Shown here: one piece after another, positions 62,462-64,000 of the stretch | How the letters are laid out: the number at the start of each line of letters is the position of its first letter | How positions within the stretch are numbered: the first letter of the stretch is position 1 | Assembly: GCA_029624735.1 (NCBI GenBank) | Contig: JARSSM010000020.1 | Coordinates: 124,001 to 188,000, forward strand | Length of the DNA: 64,000 nt | Source: Defluviicoccus sp. | GTDB taxonomy: Bacteria > Pseudomonadota > Alphaproteobacteria > Rhodospirillales > Defluviicoccaceae | Direction of reading: 5' to 3' | The notes under the pieces: model-generated | Told to the model about the DNA's origin: nothing | Database searches by the model: none | What the model saw: the letters and a program-made list of their open reading frames with translations, nothing else | Program-made: the position numbers and the translations under genes

Positions 62462-63388
62462 ATGCGGATCGGCATCGACCTGGGCGGAACGAAGATCGAG
62501 GGCATCGTCCTCGACGCGGCGGGAGAGGTCCGCTGGCGCCGGCGCGTCGCTACGCCCAGGGATGATTACGCCGGCACCCTAGCCGCCGTTGCCCTCTTGG
62601 TGCAGGCGCTCGAACAGGACTGTGGGGCCCGCTGCAACGTCGGCGTCGGGATTCCCGGCACACTCTCCGCCGCTACCGGCCGCGTCAAGAATGCTAACGC
62701 GACCTGGTTGAACGATCGCGCGCTTGATGCCGACCTCGTGCAGGCCCTTGGCCGTCCGGTCCGCCTCGCCAACGATGCCAACTGTCTTGCCGTCTCGGAG
62801 GCAAGCGACGGTGCCGGTGCCGGCGCCGCTGTCGTATTCGGGGTGATCCTTGGCACCGGTGTCGGCGGTGGAATCGTCGTTCACGGCCGGCCGCTCGCGG
62901 GTGCCAACGGCATCGCCGGCGAATGGGGCCATAATCCGCTGCCGTGGCCCGGACCGGACGAGCAGCCGGGACCGCCCTGCTACTGCGGCAAGCACGGCTG
63001 CATCGAAACCTTCCTCTCCGGCCCCGGCTTTCAGCGTGACTTCCAGGCTGCGACGGGGCAAGCGCTGGCACCGCCCGAGATCGCCGCTCGCGCGGTGGCT
63101 GGCGAGCCGGCCGCCGCGGCGGCGCTGTGCCGCTACGAGCACCGGCTGGCGCGCGCGCTTGCGAGCGTGATCAACGTGCTCGACCCCGATGTCATCGTCC
63201 TTGCCGGCGGCATGTCGAATATCGAGCGCCTTTACGCGAGCGTGCCGGCGCTGTGGCGTGCCTTTGTGTTTTCGGACGCGGTCATCACCCGCCTCGCCCG
63301 CAACCGCCACGGCGATTCAAGCGGGGTGCGCGGCGCCGCCTGGCTGTGGCCGGCTGGCGCGCCTTCTGAGGCGCAACTCTCCTTTTGA
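62462..63388 (+). CDS. ROK family sugar kinase (fructokinase/NagK type)
   Basis: A 308-residue sugar kinase. The ATP loop is MRIGIDLGGTKIEGIVLD. The ROK signature has GTGVGGGIVVHGRPLAGANG, and the zinc-binding motif has GHNP followed by CYCGKHGCIE. The HNPLPWP form resembles Mak/NagK enzymes; the sugar cannot be fixed by eye. A GTG at 62450, four codons upstream, is an alternative start. It ends 10 bp before the CTAG-ended repeat. Confidence 0.88.
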   Translation: MRIGIDLGGTKIEGIVLDAAGEVRWRRRVATPRDDYAGTLAAVALLVQALEQDCGARCNVGVGIPGTLSAATGRVKNANATWLNDRALDADLVQALGRPVRLANDANCLAVSEASDGAGAGAAVVFGVILGTGVGGGIVVHGRPLAGANGIAGEWGHNPLPWPGPDEQPGPPCYCGKHGCIETFLSGPGFQRDFQAATGQALAPPEIAARAVAGEPAAAAALCRYEHRLARALASVINVLDPDVIVLAGGMSNIERLYASVPALWRAFVFSDAVITRLARNRHGDSSGVRGAAWLWPAGAPSEAQLSF

Positions 63389-63397
63389 GACGACTGG

Positions 63398-63518
63398 CTA
63401 GTGCAGCGACCCAATCGGGCGATTCACGCCCGAGTTAGGTTGTCGCTGCACAACATATTGAAGCGCGTGCACCTTCGGCACAAACAGGATTTAGGCTCTG
63501 TTTGTGCCAGTGCACTAG
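63398..63518. repeat. CTAG-ended double-hairpin repeat, copy 2 (different sequence, same architecture)
   Basis: A 121-bp element beginning CTAGTGCAGCGAC and ending GTGCACTAG. It has two hairpins: GTGCAGCGAC pairs with GTCGCTGCAC, and GGCACAAACAG pairs with CTGTTTGTGCC. GTGCA motifs stand at both ends. It lies between convergent genes. Its final CTAG supplies the TAG stop codon of the minus-strand eipB gene. Apart from the ends it does not align with copies 1 and 3. Confidence 0.72.
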
Positions 63519-64000
63519 CAGTCCGGCCGTGCGAGAGCCTCGAACTCACCCAGCTGTACGCTCAAGGTAAAATCGCTGAAGTACTGGATGATGCGGTCGG
63601 CAATGCCGTCGGCCCGATAGTGTGCGGCGATCTCGAACTCCGGCCCCGGCTCGCGCTGGTGGTAGGGAAAGAAGGCCATATGCGTCAGCCACGCAGGCAT
63701 CACGGGCAAACCGGTCTTGGCCGCCAGTTGCTCGCGCTGCGCCTGCGCCAGCGGCTTGATGACGGCATGGATCAGGTAGGGGTTGTCGAGGCTGGCGCCG
63801 TCGAAAACCACTGTCTCCAGCGACTTTTCACCACGCTCGGCCGCCCGCGTCACCGCGCGGATATGCTCGGCCGGGAACAGGGTACCGAGCGGCAAGGCAA
63901 TGACGCGATCGGCCGGCTCGCTGAAGGTGACGGTCCCGGCTGCACCGGGCCCTTCCAGCGTCGCCCGGCCGGCCAGACGCTCGACCATCTCGCCGTCCTG
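63515..64000 (-). CDS. EipB (DUF1849) family envelope protein, 5' end missing
   Basis: The last 161 residues of a protein whose start lies beyond the right edge; the first residues visible are QDGEMVERLAGRATL. The content (PLGTLFPAEHIRAV, AAERGEKSLETVVFDGA, and a C-terminal half with PAWLTHMAFFPY and EFEIAAHYRADGIADRI) matches DUF1849/EipB, a periplasmic beta-spiral protein needed for envelope integrity in Brucella. The stop codon TAG comes from the adjacent repeat. Confidence 0.78.
   Translation of the reverse strand, partial: QDGEMVERLAGRATLEGPGAAGTVTFSEPADRVIALPLGTLFPAEHIRAVTRAAERGEKSLETVVFDGASLDNPYLIHAVIKPLAQAQREQLAAKTGLPVMPAWLTHMAFFPYHQREPGPEFEIAAHYRADGIADRIIQYFSDFTLSVQLGEFEALARPDC

Overview
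The window reads as one chromosome segment of a high-GC alphaproteobacterium, most likely a member of the Rhodospirillales. That placement is an inference from gene content, not from a marker tree. The alphaproteobacterial signs are the class II flagellar regulator FliX, the MotE and DUF6468 flagellar proteins, a zeta-type ATPase inhibitor (DUF1476), a DksA with a degenerate zinc finger, an EipB (DUF1849) protein, a BigR/SqrR-type ArsR regulator, and sigma-54 promoters ahead of rod and hook genes. No rRNA, tRNA, CRISPR array or intact insertion sequence was seen.

Layout. 0.2-1 kb: an FkbM methyltransferase. 1-3.7 kb: a thiamine-precursor ABC transporter (thiYXZ) under a TPP riboswitch. 3.9-17.1 kb: a flagellar block. 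Its minus-strand operon is fliL, fliM, DUF6468, motE, cheY and a 1079-residue periplasmic repeat protein. Its plus-strand operon is flgF, flgG, flgA, flgH, followed by dksA and fliX on the minus strand and a hook protein gene on the plus strand. 17-28.7 kb: mixed metabolism, with an SLC13 permease, a LuxR-type regulator, a DsbA-like protein, a CHAD protein, bluB, glpK, gabD, an ATPase inhibitor and a hemerythrin. 28.8-32.5 kb: mccA, a GNAT and nudC.

32.7-42.2 kb: a phosphonate catabolic operon. It holds an ABC importer, phnW, phnX, a PbfA-like lyase, a FAD oxidoreductase and a lone solute-binding protein. Many of its genes overlap by 4 bp, which suggests translational coupling. 42.5-44.5 kb: minCDE, with MinD starting at TTG. 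45-52 kb: surface-polysaccharide genes (epimerase, C-methyltransferase, flippase, O-antigen ligase) interrupted by a YeeE/YedE sulfur-transport pair. 52-54.2 kb: a lytic transglycosylase and prfB with its programmed +1 frameshift. 54.3-56.4 kb: a RloA/RloB (AbiL-like) defence pair of atypical composition. 56.5-61.6 kb: a TetR-controlled RND efflux system with a clear palindromic operator. 61.6-64 kb: a TusA-like protein, a BigR/SqrR-like regulator, a ROK sugar kinase and the start-truncated eipB.

The most notable non-coding feature is a roughly 120-bp double-hairpin element. Two copies (14306-14429 and 63398-63518) have CTAG at both ends, and in each one a terminal CTAG supplies the TAG stop codon of the adjacent gene. 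A third, degenerate copy (50182-50299) lies just upstream of the YeeE/YedE pair. The pattern suggests a MITE that inserts at TA within CTAG, as IS630-family elements do.
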